DNA from: CAYQQR01 sp964420035
GTDB taxonomy: Bacteria; Bacteroidota; Bacteroidia; Bacteroidales; SM23-62
Direction: 5' to 3'
Length of the DNA stretch: 64,000 nt
Assembly (NCBI GenBank): GCA_964420035.1
Contig: CAYQQR010000004.1
Location: forward strand, 48,422-112,421
Numbering within the stretch: position 1 is the first letter of the stretch; the number at the start of each line of letters is the position of its first letter. The translations under genes and the position numbers were made by a program. The notes beneath the pieces were generated by a model. The model had not been told where the DNA came from. It worked only from the letters and a program-made list of their open reading frames with translations, and did no database searches. Positions 33,904 to 43,656 of the stretch are shown here, one piece after another.

Positions 33904-35502
33904 ATGAAAATAAGTAAACCCATTCAATTGATAATCGCTATCTTTTTAACAACCGGTTCTTTAGTTCTGGCTCAATCAGAAGGATATGTCATTGAAACGA
34001 AGATACTGCCCGATGAGAACTGGTGGGGAGGAAATGTGGTACACGGAAGACAAATGCCCTTCGATGAAAGTTCGGATTATTCGCTTGATCAATATGGAAA
34101 CAATGGGGCGAACCAGGCGCAGCCGCTTTTTATTTCAGACAAGGGAAGATTCATCTGGAGTGAAAACCCCATAAAGATAAGTTTCAATAAGGGCAAAATT
34201 GTTGCTTCATCAACTGCAAAAATAACACTTGATGTTAACGGGGAAACGTTAAGGGATGCTTTTCTGAATGCCAGCAGGAATTATTTCCCTCCTTCAGGAA
34301 AAATCCCCCATCCCTTGTTTTTTTCGAGTCCTCAGTATAACACATGGATTGAATTGCAATACAACCAGAATGAAGATGATATATTGAAGTATACGGCCTC
34401 TATAGTCGGAAACGGTTTTCCTGCAGGTATCATCATGATCGATGATAACTGGCAAAAGAATTATGGCGAATGGGAGTTTTCCTGTGAACGATTTGACGAT
34501 CCGAAAGGCATGATCGAAATCCTTCATACAATGGGTTTCAGGGTCATGTTATGGGTTTGTCCCTTTGTATCCTCTGCAACCCCAACCTATCGTAATCTTT
34601 ACAGATCAAAAGATCTAATGTTCGCGACACAGGACAAAAAATGGCCTGCAATCGTCAGATGGTGGAACGGACAATCAGCACTTATTGATTTGAGCAATGC
34701 TGATGGAATGCAATGGTACAAGGACCAGTTGCAATATCTTATCGAGAAGTACAATGTAGACGGCTTCAAACTGGATGCCGGTGATGCATTCTTCTATGAA
34801 GATATTTACGGTCAGGAGTATCTTATCCCAAATGAACATTCTGAACTGCATGCCAGGGTGGGCCTTGATTTTGAGTTTAATGAATACCGCGCGTGCTGGA
34901 AAATGGGTGGGCAACCTCTGGTTCAGCGCTTAAGGGATAAAAGACATGAATGGGATGACCTGAAAGCATTGATCCCGGATATGATTGCACTCGGTCTTAT
35001 TGGGCATCCTTTTAGCTGCCCGGATATGATCGGTGGAGGAGAGGTGGGTTCCTTCTGGGGAAATCTTGAGTTGGACGAAGAACTGGTAGTAAGAAGTACC
35101 CAGGTTTCAACCCTGATGCCAATGATGCAATTCTCGGTAGCACCCTGGAGGGTCCTAAATAAAAAAAACCTGGAAATTGTAAGGAGAATGGCCCATCTTC
35201 ATTATGAAATGGGCGATGAGATTCTTACTCTGGCACAAGAATCGGCCCTGACCGGGGAACCCATAATTCGATCCCTGGAGTATGTATTCCCCGGACAAGG
35301 TTATGCAAACATAAAAGATCAGTTCTTGCTGGGAAATGATATACTAGTAGCTCCGGTGATTGAAAAGGATCACCGTGAAAGACAGGTTGTATTCCCAAAA
35401 GGAAAATGGAAAGGCGATGATGGAAGTATAGTTAAAGGTCCGGCCAGAAAGACCATTTCGGTACCATTGGAAAGATTACCTTGGTACAGAAAAATAAAAT
35501 AA
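33904..35502 (+). CDS. GH31 family secreted glycosidase
   Basis: A 532-aa enzyme with a signal peptide (residues 1-23, ending VLAQ) and a GH31 barrel. IIMIDDNWQ (178-184), VMLWVCPFVS and DGFKLDAGD, with nucleophile Asp291, are family motifs; the acid/base is probably Asp374 (SCPDMIGGGEVG). KLDAGD and the preceding motifs resemble the branch that includes MYORG-like and bacterial alpha-galactosidase GH31 enzymes rather than typical alpha-glucosidases. It is the only plus-strand gene between 27.5 and 62 kb and faces the remnant gene at 35521. An exo-acting alpha-galactosidase or alpha-glucosidase role on the local glycan is inferred. Confidence 0.9.
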   Translation: MKISKPIQLIIAIFLTTGSLVLAQSEGYVIETKILPDENWWGGNVVHGRQMPFDESSDYSLDQYGNNGANQAQPLFISDKGRFIWSENPIKISFNKGKIVASSTAKITLDVNGETLRDAFLNASRNYFPPSGKIPHPLFFSSPQYNTWIELQYNQNEDDILKYTASIVGNGFPAGIIMIDDNWQKNYGEWEFSCERFDDPKGMIEILHTMGFRVMLWVCPFVSSATPTYRNLYRSKDLMFATQDKKWPAIVRWWNGQSALIDLSNADGMQWYKDQLQYLIEKYNVDGFKLDAGDAFFYEDIYGQEYLIPNEHSELHARVGLDFEFNEYRACWKMGGQPLVQRLRDKRHEWDDLKALIPDMIALGLIGHPFSCPDMIGGGEVGSFWGNLELDEELVVRSTQVSTLMPMMQFSVAPWRVLNKKNLEIVRRMAHLHYEMGDEILTLAQESALTGEPIIRSLEYVFPGQGYANIKDQFLLGNDILVAPVIEKDHRERQVVFPKGKWKGDDGSIVKGPARKTISVPLERLPWYRKIK

Positions 35503-35520
35503 GTCGAGGATGTTTGATGA

Positions 35521-35916
35521 TCAGAGATCGGGCTTGAGCATCCTGCCAACCCTAACTTCAATTTTTTCAGGATCAGGCAAACTGATAAAATACATTCCCT
35601 GTTGTAACCCTGCTACATCAATGTCCGGTTCACTTCCATGTACGTTAAAGTGGTCCAAAAAAGATCCAGACAGGCTCGTTATCCTTACTTCATAGGTACA
35701 CTCCGTTTTGCCCTCATTGATCAGCGCATCCTTTACAGGATCGGGATGCATCCGTAAAGGTTTACTGACTGTCCTCTTACTGACGCTGCAGAATCTACAA
35801 GTATATTATGAAACATTCAGAGTGTTCCATCGCATTTTTCTCAAGCTGCCCTATGATTCGGGCATAATCCGCGTGATCAGGATTGAGAAAGTTGGTAGCC
35901 CAGTCTGTGATAAACC
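35521..35916 (-). pseudogene. Remnant of a T9SS-secreted protein (C-terminal sorting domain)
   Basis: In one minus-strand frame, 35749-35521 encodes a type A sorting domain: MHPDPVKDAL (the usual xPNPxxD element), VRITSLSGSF, IDVAGLQQGMYFIS, and a VRVGRMLKP end. Upstream, 35920-35790 encodes a protein-like stretch with DWATNFLNPDHADYA in another frame, ending at a TAG. At least one frameshift and one stop separate the two pieces, and the 5' part of the gene is gone: the fragment abuts the stop codon of the ceramidase-fold gene. The parent protein is not identifiable. It shows that the host lineage uses, or used, type IX secretion. Confidence 0.7.
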
Positions 35917-37308
35917 CTAATTTTGGGCCTGGTATCTCATTTCCTGCTTCAACTCTTTAAGCATCTTAACGGCAGCTTCAACCATTATTTCTCCTCCGCC
36001 CGGATCGAGAACAGCTTGTTCAACCTCATATCCTCCTTCTTTGTATGCTTTTCTGTTAGGAACATAAGATGCTTCATCCGCATTTGCAAGTTCAACAACT
36101 AGGGTATTTTCAAAAGGGGAGAAGTTTTTTATCACAAGTTGATGTTCAACGAACATCTCTCCGGGAAGTGTTACAATAGCAATATTATTACTAAGCCTGA
36201 TCACCTGTACATCAAAAGGATAAGTTGTCATACCCTTAATATTCTGTTCATCCACCCATTCCGTTTTTCTTTTCCGGACAGTTCTGAGGAATTGTTCACG
36301 TACAGACACTTCTTCTGATTTACCAGTCATTTCTTCCTTATTTATATTCATAGCCTGTGCTTTTTCTTCCTTTGTTAATTTTAGAAGGGGTACGTTTACC
36401 ACTCTGGAACGAACTGCTAGAGAAGGCTCTTCTTTTTGAAGTAGGGGAAGGATCCTCTTAATGGCCATACCAAGAGTATCACCAATTTGTTTGCCTTTGG
36501 TTTTATGCCCGGACTGCGGACCCGGTTTTGAAAAATCCCAGTGGTTAATGTTTCCGCAGCATCCCGTGAGGAATACCGACTGGAAAGCTGTTCCGAATTC
36601 TTTACGTAGTGATTCCTCAAAAAAATAAGGATAGTCCGCGCTGACAGAATTCCGGGATCCTGAACCTTCCTCCTGGTATACGGCTCCATATTCCTTAATG
36701 CAATCAAGGTGCAATGCGAAATTAGTCAAGGATGCATACGGAGCAGATGTTTTCTTTTCGCTGAACAATACGAAATTCACATCTGCATCTATAGGTCCAG
36801 CAGGTCGTACAATATCCGGATTCAGGAACATGGGATTAAAACGTACCGATCCGTCTTTCATGAAGTAACGTCGGTTGAAGGAGACATTGAATTCCTGGCC
36901 AATACCAGAAGCCAACTCTACGGGCCTGAGGTTGTTTATTGCTTTTTCGACTGATTGGACAATCGCCGGTATCAGTTCCTTATGCGGATGGTCCATATGC
37001 GTGTGAGTAGCAGCTACACAAATATTCTCATAAGGTATACCTGTCGCTTCAGCTATCTGTTTCCTTGCCGGAACAGTTATGTCTTTTGAAACACCTGAAA
37101 CATCACATTCCACGATAACAGCCAGTATCAATCCCTGACGGAAAACCATTGATTTGACGTTCAGTGTATCCAGAATTACGGCATCCTCACCTGTGATGTC
37201 CACTCGTGCAACCCCCACTTCCAGGTTTTCCTCAGGGACATTGGACTGATTACATGAAAAGCATAAAAATATCAGCGACAGGATTAATAGATAAACGGTA
37301 GTTTTCAT
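35917..37308 (-). CDS. Neutral ceramidase-fold lipoprotein (paralogue 2)
   Basis: A 463-aa paralogue of the protein at 31826, with lipobox CFSC (Cys19). Shared zinc-site elements are AATHTHMDH, FALHLD and TLPGEMFVE. The nucleophile region reads TGCCGNINHWDFSKPG: Gly stands where ceramidases have Ser, and Gly-Asn replaces Gly-Asp. Both copies share NINHWD/DINHWD followed by SKPG, which is not the ceramidase Ser-Pro-Asn ending. It is the last gene of the large minus-strand locus, about 150 nt after the DUF4832 gene. A hydrolase of an ester or amide group on the imported glycan is plausible; ceramide cleavage is doubtful. Confidence 0.72.
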   Translation of the reverse strand: MKTTVYLLILSLIFLCFSCNQSNVPEENLEVGVARVDITGEDAVILDTLNVKSMVFRQGLILAVIVECDVSGVSKDITVPARKQIAEATGIPYENICVAATHTHMDHPHKELIPAIVQSVEKAINNLRPVELASGIGQEFNVSFNRRYFMKDGSVRFNPMFLNPDIVRPAGPIDADVNFVLFSEKKTSAPYASLTNFALHLDCIKEYGAVYQEEGSGSRNSVSADYPYFFEESLRKEFGTAFQSVFLTGCCGNINHWDFSKPGPQSGHKTKGKQIGDTLGMAIKRILPLLQKEEPSLAVRSRVVNVPLLKLTKEEKAQAMNINKEEMTGKSEEVSVREQFLRTVRKRKTEWVDEQNIKGMTTYPFDVQVIRLSNNIAIVTLPGEMFVEHQLVIKNFSPFENTLVVELANADEASYVPNRKAYKEGGYEVEQAVLDPGGGEIMVEAAVKMLKELKQEMRYQAQN

Positions 37309-37459
37309 AGTATTTACATCTTAATACATTTTCCTTTATATAAATATGTTGAATCAATATTATTTATGTTACAGAATGACAATGAGAACACTCCCATGAT
37401 TATTTTTTATAAGCATCCTATTTTTTCAAATCGCGATCAGGAATAAGGTAACAATTGGA

Positions 37460-39034
37460 TCATTCTATTATACTTACAGTGTGATTGAGGATGTTATATC
37501 CCGTTTCAGCTTCCCAAAGGTCCTTATTGGCCAGCCGGATCTTGTATTCCGGCCTGTCATAAAGCATGGGATCGGGCATGTTCAGGATTACTTCGTATTC
37601 ACCGGCAGGGGTCTCATTCGGGATCCACTCACTGATATCCAGTCGGATTTCATTCTCCGGGTGCCAGAATCTTGGATCATTGATACTTATTTCAGGCGGA
37701 GTATAATCACCATTGCAAACGACAAATTTCCCACCGATATCTCCAGTTTCCGTATTTCGCAACAATAATTCCACGATCCTGGGATTATAGGACGCAGCCC
37801 ATCCGTCATTGGCAAGAATAAGGGTTGCATTGAAATATTCACCCTTTTTAATTCTACGGGGAAACATTGCCTCCACCAGTCTCAACCGGTATCCAAGTTT
37901 ATTTTGTATCTCATCATAACAACCTTCTTTCTTCCATTGATCGTAAGATCTGGAACCCCATCCTCCGTTACAGGTACTCCAGCGCATTTTTTCGAAAAAA
38001 TAAAGAACCCGCTCACATTGGGCATATTCTCCGCTAGTGTACCCGTCTCCATCAAGGTCGGTATCGGAACTATTAATTTCCCCGCCGGGTTCACCACCCT
38101 GAACCACCCATTTGTTTTCAGCATTCAGGAATTCAAGAACCTCTTCAGCATTCTCCCTGGGATTCCAGAAAGTACCTGCATTCCATTCCCCGCAAACAAG
38201 GCAGTCGTCATGGATCCCCATCCGGCTTCTGATGGATCCGTCAAAAGCAGTCTCTGCTGTAAGGGGTTCAATTGGGGCATTTTCAAGAATCCTGTCTTCT
38301 TGGAGACCGCTGAAATATTGAAATTTATAATCAGGGTATCGGATGGCTATCATACGGGTTTTAGGTATTGCTTCAAAAAAATGCTGAATGATCCTGATCG
38401 TTTTTTCATTGATCCTGTTATATCCTCTCTTTGTATCCTGTAATTCATAGCTGCTTGTGTGTCCTTCCCCCCAGGGTCCGATGAAGCCCAGTTCAAAATA
38501 AGCAATTACATCAATGTTATCATTTAGGACCGGTTCAAGCTGGTCAATATGGAGCAGTACTTGATCAACAGGAGCATCAGGCCCGCCCATGGGATAGTTA
38601 TATGCAAATCTCAGGATCAACTTCATACCCTGTTCGCGGACCACATTCAGATCAGACTGGAACCTTTCCATCCATGCGTCACTGATCCTGGAATGACGGA
38701 ATTCTGCTAAATGGTAACGGGCATTGATCATAGTCCACTTTTTCTCTTTGTATGGCTGAAGCAATTCCGGCGTGATGGGATCGTTCCATGCTGTCCAGGT
38801 ATAGTCCTCATCATCCTGTTCACAGAATTCCCATGTTACGGTATCCGGCCATGGTGGATCAAACTGCATGGCAAATCCTCTTTCCGGATTAGCTATATTC
38901 TCATCTGTGGGTTCATACGATATTATAACCTTTCCGGTATCTTGGCATGCAGCAACAAATACCATAAAAAAAACAACTATCATTACATATAAGGGATGGC
39001 GAATAATAATAAATCTTTGTTTCTCTATTTCCAT
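37460..39034 (-). CDS. DUF4874/DUF4832-type lipoprotein (copy 3 of the locus)
   Basis: A 524-aa lipoprotein (VAAC, Cys30). The NPERGF motif at residues 49-54 and the pattern after it mark the DUF4874/DUF4832 barrel-plus-beta architecture. ELGFIGPWGE at 181-190 gives a Glu pair (Glu181, Glu190) conserved in the other two copies with the same nine-residue spacing, and IHDDCLVCGEWNAG follows. The C-terminal 130 residues look like a beta-sandwich (YEVILNMPDP). Catalytic function is not established from sequence. I infer a surface or periplasmic glycosidase from the barrel-like motifs and the SusCD context. It lies 26 nt after the 717-aa gene. Confidence 0.75.
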   Translation of the reverse strand: MEIEKQRFIIIRHPLYVMIVVFFMVFVAACQDTGKVIISYEPTDENIANPERGFAMQFDPPWPDTVTWEFCEQDDEDYTWTAWNDPITPELLQPYKEKKWTMINARYHLAEFRHSRISDAWMERFQSDLNVVREQGMKLILRFAYNYPMGGPDAPVDQVLLHIDQLEPVLNDNIDVIAYFELGFIGPWGEGHTSSYELQDTKRGYNRINEKTIRIIQHFFEAIPKTRMIAIRYPDYKFQYFSGLQEDRILENAPIEPLTAETAFDGSIRSRMGIHDDCLVCGEWNAGTFWNPRENAEEVLEFLNAENKWVVQGGEPGGEINSSDTDLDGDGYTSGEYAQCERVLYFFEKMRWSTCNGGWGSRSYDQWKKEGCYDEIQNKLGYRLRLVEAMFPRRIKKGEYFNATLILANDGWAASYNPRIVELLLRNTETGDIGGKFVVCNGDYTPPEISINDPRFWHPENEIRLDISEWIPNETPAGEYEVILNMPDPMLYDRPEYKIRLANKDLWEAETGYNILNHTVSIIE

Positions 39035-39060
39035 TATTCTATTGGTTTACGTTTAATTAT

Positions 39061-41214
39061 TCAATGCACAAATTGTTCCCCTTCAAAGGAATTACGTCCT
39101 TCAGGATTTCCTTCCTCCTTAGGAAGATAAGGTTCAGTCAATTCCATGGCTTTAGGCAGGTAGAACTTCTCATAGAACTGAGGATCTTTTCCCTTTTCCT
39201 TCCAGAGTCTCTCAAGTTCCCTTAACGTCGGAAAATATAATTTTTTCATAATAGCAAGCCGCTCTTCATCCGTGGATCCCTCATGTCCGCTTGGTAGCAG
39301 GCATGCTCTACCATTATACTGAAGAAGCTTCAGATCTCGCTGTATGGAAGTCATGCCATCCCATCCGTTATGCTTCATGAATCCAATGATATTGGATAAC
39401 CTGTATTGAGCGGTAATATAGCGCGGATATGCCCAACTCTTCCCGTAACCGTATACATGCTCTCCTGTATAGGCTGCATCAGCATAGGTTTCAACAGCCG
39501 GGATCTTAATACTGGGTTCACCCAACGGTGGTCCACCATCATAGGCATGCCCAGTAGCATGGAGCAGGATAAATCCATCTGGGTATATTTCCCTTGCAAG
39601 CCTCATCTCCTCATAAGCAATGAGCCATTCAAGAGAAGGTACCGCGTCGAAATATGCTCCTTCCATACCCCATTCATCACGGAATTTTATCAGTTGACCA
39701 GCAAATTCTTCCGGATCCCTGCTGTAATAATAATAAGGACTCATATAAGGTATAGGTTTCATACCTGCTTTTATTGTGGCATGAATATGTTTTTTAAAAA
39801 GCTCGGTATCCCTTACTGTATGATTCTTCTCATAGCTGTTGGCCCAAGTACGGTCGGTGAAATTCCACAAAATGATAACATCTGCATATTCACCCCATTG
39901 TTCATACTTTTCGACAGGTACATGTGAATTACCGATTGTGAAAGTAGAATGAAAGGAATCATTCCACGCGTAGGGCCTTGGAGGAAATACAGATATCCCG
40001 AGTCTTTCTCCCGGACTAAGATAATACCTGAGTCGCCATCCCGGATCGGCACGACTGATAGATTCCTGATCATTCACCTTTCCGGCAAAATCGATCATTT
40101 CCTTTGTAACCCGGCCGGGTTCAATGCCGGCATCAATCCTGCAAAATCGGCCAGTGCCCCTTGGAATTACAGGGTTTACTGCGAATCCACCAATATCATC
40201 CCTCACAAGAAGGTGGCCGCATGAAAGACGGTTCCATTTTCCTCCGATCAGACTTTCCAGTTCAAGGCGAATTTCATTATGGGGCACTACCATTATCAAT
40301 CCGTCAGATTGAATTCCAAAAGTGATATTATCATTGGCTAACACACATTCCTTTTCATTTTGAACAAGTATTTCCAGGTCTTTCAAATCCAGGGAGCTTT
40401 GCCACTTAAAAACATTCCTTTTGTTTTCCACCATCTGCTGTCCGCTTATTGTATTAGTACCTAAGTCAAAAATATAACTTGCAGCTGTCACCTGTACTGT
40501 AATCTGTCCGAGATATTTATCTACAGATATGATCTTCATCGGAAGATTTCCGGGACCGCCCCTGAAAGTAGCACCTGTTCCTTTTTCAAAGGGTACCAGT
40601 TCTTTTTCATGCAGTTCAATCAGGGCTACGTCTGCAATTTTTATCATATTCCCGGGCGGGAAATTTTCAAGGCGGATCTCGAAACGAGCAACTTTTGCTC
40701 TTGGATCTGTCGTAATTTCCCACTCCCACCGTTGCCAACCCTCCGTCTTATTCGTAAGCCCGTTGATATGCGCCTGTATCCGGTTTCCGGCATCATCCAT
40801 GGTATATATCCCTGCATTCACCTCATCGGGTCTTTCAAATTGTGCTTGCATCAGGATAGAAATTATATAGCTTCTGTTACCCTTAATAGATAAGGTATGA
40901 AAAGCAGCAGGGCTCCAGGAACGGTATCGTCCGTTGTTCCTGTAATCAACGGCTTCAAGTTTGTAATACCCGCCGACGTCTGGATCCTCACAAAATATTG
41001 CATTATAACTTTCGTCTTCTTCCCATTTTGCCCCAGATCTGTTCATAGCGAACTTATGGAATCGCATAATCCTGCCTTCCCGGTCATTAAGGTCTATATC
41101 CGAACTAACAGAAGGACGGACATTCAGTTGAGCTAAAAGGGGAAAGGAAATTATGGTAATGAAAATCAATGATAAGTATTTACTTACATTGATTTTGATA
41201 CTAAAGTTTATCAT
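39061..41214 (-). CDS. Unrecognised 717-aa secreted protein, probable barrel glycosidase with N-terminal sandwich domain
   Basis: Not a family I can name. A signal peptide ends near residue 29 (SFPLLAQ). Residues 40-205 look like a carbohydrate-binding beta-sandwich (FHTLSIKGNRSYIISILMQAQ, then VARFEIRLENFPPG, then IKIADVALIEL). Residues 215-400 are beta-rich. From about 430 the pattern is that of a TIM barrel: YADVIILW, AGMKPIPYMSPYYYYSRD, EGAYFDAVPSLEW (Asp523, Glu529), DGFILLHATG, KIPAVETYADAAYTGEH (Glu575, Glu585). These acidic residues at strand ends are candidate catalytic residues. It stands in the PUL between CBM9-like and DUF4832 genes, which supports a role in glycan breakdown. Confidence 0.65.
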   Translation of the reverse strand: MINFSIKINVSKYLSLIFITIISFPLLAQLNVRPSVSSDIDLNDREGRIMRFHKFAMNRSGAKWEEDESYNAIFCEDPDVGGYYKLEAVDYRNNGRYRSWSPAAFHTLSIKGNRSYIISILMQAQFERPDEVNAGIYTMDDAGNRIQAHINGLTNKTEGWQRWEWEITTDPRAKVARFEIRLENFPPGNMIKIADVALIELHEKELVPFEKGTGATFRGGPGNLPMKIISVDKYLGQITVQVTAASYIFDLGTNTISGQQMVENKRNVFKWQSSLDLKDLEILVQNEKECVLANDNITFGIQSDGLIMVVPHNEIRLELESLIGGKWNRLSCGHLLVRDDIGGFAVNPVIPRGTGRFCRIDAGIEPGRVTKEMIDFAGKVNDQESISRADPGWRLRYYLSPGERLGISVFPPRPYAWNDSFHSTFTIGNSHVPVEKYEQWGEYADVIILWNFTDRTWANSYEKNHTVRDTELFKKHIHATIKAGMKPIPYMSPYYYYSRDPEEFAGQLIKFRDEWGMEGAYFDAVPSLEWLIAYEEMRLAREIYPDGFILLHATGHAYDGGPPLGEPSIKIPAVETYADAAYTGEHVYGYGKSWAYPRYITAQYRLSNIIGFMKHNGWDGMTSIQRDLKLLQYNGRACLLPSGHEGSTDEERLAIMKKLYFPTLRELERLWKEKGKDPQFYEKFYLPKAMELTEPYLPKEEGNPEGRNSFEGEQFVH

Positions 41215-41300
41215 TTTAAATTGTTTTTTTATCTTTTTTACATTTCAACTGGATCAATAAACATATCCATGTAAATAACTGCATCCAATAATTCAAAATA

Positions 41301-42071
41301 TCACTCGAATTCAATCACACCGAAATACTCGGGAAGATGAAAATCCGGGGTTTTTCGGTTGATCGGGGACCAGGTGATATAGTGCGGATGAGAGGATTTA
41401 TGGGCGATTTTATAGAAGTTGGCTCTCCACTGATCACCTGGTTCCGGTCCGGTTACGTTACTGTATTTGCGCAGGATCTTTATGGGAATCCGGTATTCCA
41501 GGTACCAGGTCACCGGGCCTATCATCTCGGGATTAACAAGTCCGGGCATTGATGGAGCGATATCAATCTTATATATATCTTCCGGATCGATATTTACATA
41601 TTCCTTACCGGCAATTACGTTATAATGCATGAGTGGTGTCCCTGCACAGTTGATCTCAAGATTGAAATACTTCATGGGATGAGCGGTATCGGGAGCAAAG
41701 AAAAATTCCACGCAGGAATCTTCCCACACCGGTCCGTTGATAGAATCGGTTACACACCTGACCCATTTGTCTTCTAACTTAAAAATTACATAGATAAAGT
41801 CGTCATTATACATCAGTCTGGCCATCACTTTGTAATCGTACTGGGGATCAGGCCCCATATATTCATTAAGTTCCAGTGCTTCAACTTTTTTCCATTCCGG
41901 TTTATCCCATTCAGCATTGATTATCATTTTACCCTCGGAACGGACGACTTTGTAGAATTTTTGGGCACCAATTAAATCGTCTGATCTGATGCAGGGAAAA
42001 AAAAATACAAAGGGGACAATTATTCCAAGGAAAAAATGAATAATTATATTTATTAAACAATTTGGAGACAT
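41301..42071 (-). CDS. CBM9-like carbohydrate-binding protein
   Basis: A 256-aa exported protein with a hydrophobic N-terminus (residues 7-27) and a single family-9-like domain (about 45-256). INAEWDKPEW, YDYKVMARLMYNDDFIYVIFKLEDKWVR, VWEDSCVEFFFAPD, YFNLEINCAG and the closing YITWSPINRKTPDFHLPEYFGVIEFE are typical of stand-alone CBM9-like proteins in this phylum. It has no visible enzyme domain. One nucleotide separates it from the DUF4832 gene upstream, so it is co-translated with it and may serve as its glycan-binding partner. Confidence 0.82.
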   Translation of the reverse strand: MSPNCLINIIIHFFLGIIVPFVFFFPCIRSDDLIGAQKFYKVVRSEGKMIINAEWDKPEWKKVEALELNEYMGPDPQYDYKVMARLMYNDDFIYVIFKLEDKWVRCVTDSINGPVWEDSCVEFFFAPDTAHPMKYFNLEINCAGTPLMHYNVIAGKEYVNIDPEDIYKIDIAPSMPGLVNPEMIGPVTWYLEYRIPIKILRKYSNVTGPEPGDQWRANFYKIAHKSSHPHYITWSPINRKTPDFHLPEYFGVIEFE

Positions 42072-42072
42072 C

Positions 42073-43575
42073 TCATTTGATATTGAGTGTTATCCCTAAA
42101 TTATTAAAACCTGTTTCGGGTTCCCATGTATTCAAATTGGCTAGCCGGATACTGAATTCCGGTTTTCGATATAGTGTTTCTTCCGGATCCGGTAAATTCA
42201 GTAATAATTCATAATTTCCTTCCGGTATTCCTTCCAGTGAAACACTCGCCATTTTTTTCATGATACCTTTTTCACGAAACCAGAACCTTGGATCGAATTG
42301 ATTTTCAGGCAGGCCAGTAAGATCGATATGATGTGCTAAGCCATTTATTGTATTTCTCAGGATAAGTTCACACAACCGCGGATTATAGACACCGCCGAAA
42401 CCTTTATTCTCAATATAAAACTCAAGATCCAGATTCCCACCCTGTTTAATCGAAGAAGGAATGCGGACTTCATGCAAAACAAATCGATAACCAAACCTGC
42501 GTGCCATCACATCAAATGTACCATTGTCCCTCCAAAACCTGATAACTGCTTCCGCTGAATATCCCGGATTGAGACTTAGGGAAGCAAAGTGGAATCTTTC
42601 AAAGAATGGTTCTATCGGTGAGTTATATCTTGCAAAATCATTAAAATCTTGAGTTTCACCAGTAGTGATAGGCACATATTGGCTCAATTCTTCAAGATAT
42701 GTCTTCTGACATTCACGGATGTTTGAGTCGGTTGACCATGTTCCCATATTAGAACCGGCATCCCCCCAAACCCAGTCATCATGACGACCCGTCCGGGCTA
42801 AATCAGAACCGGAAAATGCTTCTTCTTCGGGAAAGTCAAATTGCATACCCGGGTCGTCCTTACATCGCGGCTGTCCTGTTAGTTCCTGGATCTGGTGAAT
42901 GTAACGTAAAGCAACCATTCGATCTTCCGGGAGTGCATCCATTATGGCATTATAGATCATCCGGGTATTCTCATTGACGTCGATGTGCCACTCACCTCCC
43001 AGATTTTCTTCACTCCCGTGCCATTCTCCCCATTTCCCTATAAAACCTGCCTCCATGAAAGCGATCACATCTTTGTTTTTTTCTAAGTATGGTTTTAACT
43101 GTTCTATATGCCTGAGGATTAGTTTAACTGGTGTATCCGACATGTCCTTGTCACCTGCATAATTATAAGCCCAGCGAACGATACTTTTAAGACCCACTTC
43201 ACGCAAGATATCCATATCCCTCTGTAAATCATCCAGATATTCCTGTGGGATATCGGTATTCTTATAATCCATTAAGATGTAGTATTTATCAGCCAGTGTT
43301 ATATTTTTCTCAACACGAAGCTTTTCAAGCATTTCCGGATCATAAACCGGGTATTGTTCGTTGGTTTCATATGTTGGATTAAAAGTCCAGTGCCATCCCC
43401 GTTCGGGATTACAGAATATACCATCCACATCTTCAGAATACGTGATGGATACTCCTTCAGACTGCTTATTGCAGGATGAAACCAAAGCAAGCAAAGAAAT
43501 GATAATAAGTCCTGGTAATTTGGGGGAGCTAAACTCTTCAAAATAACGCAGGCATAATATTAAAAAATCCTTCAT
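42073..43575 (-). CDS. DUF4874/DUF4832-type lipoprotein (copy 2 of the locus)
   Basis: A 500-aa lipoprotein (LVSSC, Cys35) with the same architecture as its neighbours: NPERGW at residues 56-61, VRWAYNY near 133-139, EAGFIGKWGE at 175-184 with Glu175 and Glu184, then RTGRHDDWVWGDAG and a beta-rich end (YELLLNLPDP). It is closest to the copy at 37460; both keep HDD after the Glu pair and end with EPETGFNNL-like or EAETGYNIL sequences. It is followed directly by the CBM9-like gene. The function is inferred as glycan hydrolysis, not shown. Confidence 0.75.
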   Translation of the reverse strand: MKDFLILCLRYFEEFSSPKLPGLIIISLLALVSSCNKQSEGVSITYSEDVDGIFCNPERGWHWTFNPTYETNEQYPVYDPEMLEKLRVEKNITLADKYYILMDYKNTDIPQEYLDDLQRDMDILREVGLKSIVRWAYNYAGDKDMSDTPVKLILRHIEQLKPYLEKNKDVIAFMEAGFIGKWGEWHGSEENLGGEWHIDVNENTRMIYNAIMDALPEDRMVALRYIHQIQELTGQPRCKDDPGMQFDFPEEEAFSGSDLARTGRHDDWVWGDAGSNMGTWSTDSNIRECQKTYLEELSQYVPITTGETQDFNDFARYNSPIEPFFERFHFASLSLNPGYSAEAVIRFWRDNGTFDVMARRFGYRFVLHEVRIPSSIKQGGNLDLEFYIENKGFGGVYNPRLCELILRNTINGLAHHIDLTGLPENQFDPRFWFREKGIMKKMASVSLEGIPEGNYELLLNLPDPEETLYRKPEFSIRLANLNTWEPETGFNNLGITLNIK

Positions 43576-43656
43576 ATATTTTATTGTTGTGATCGCGTTT
43601 ATAATTGGGACTACATCCGTCTATCCTTCACTATAATCATGAATAGTACATTTTAT

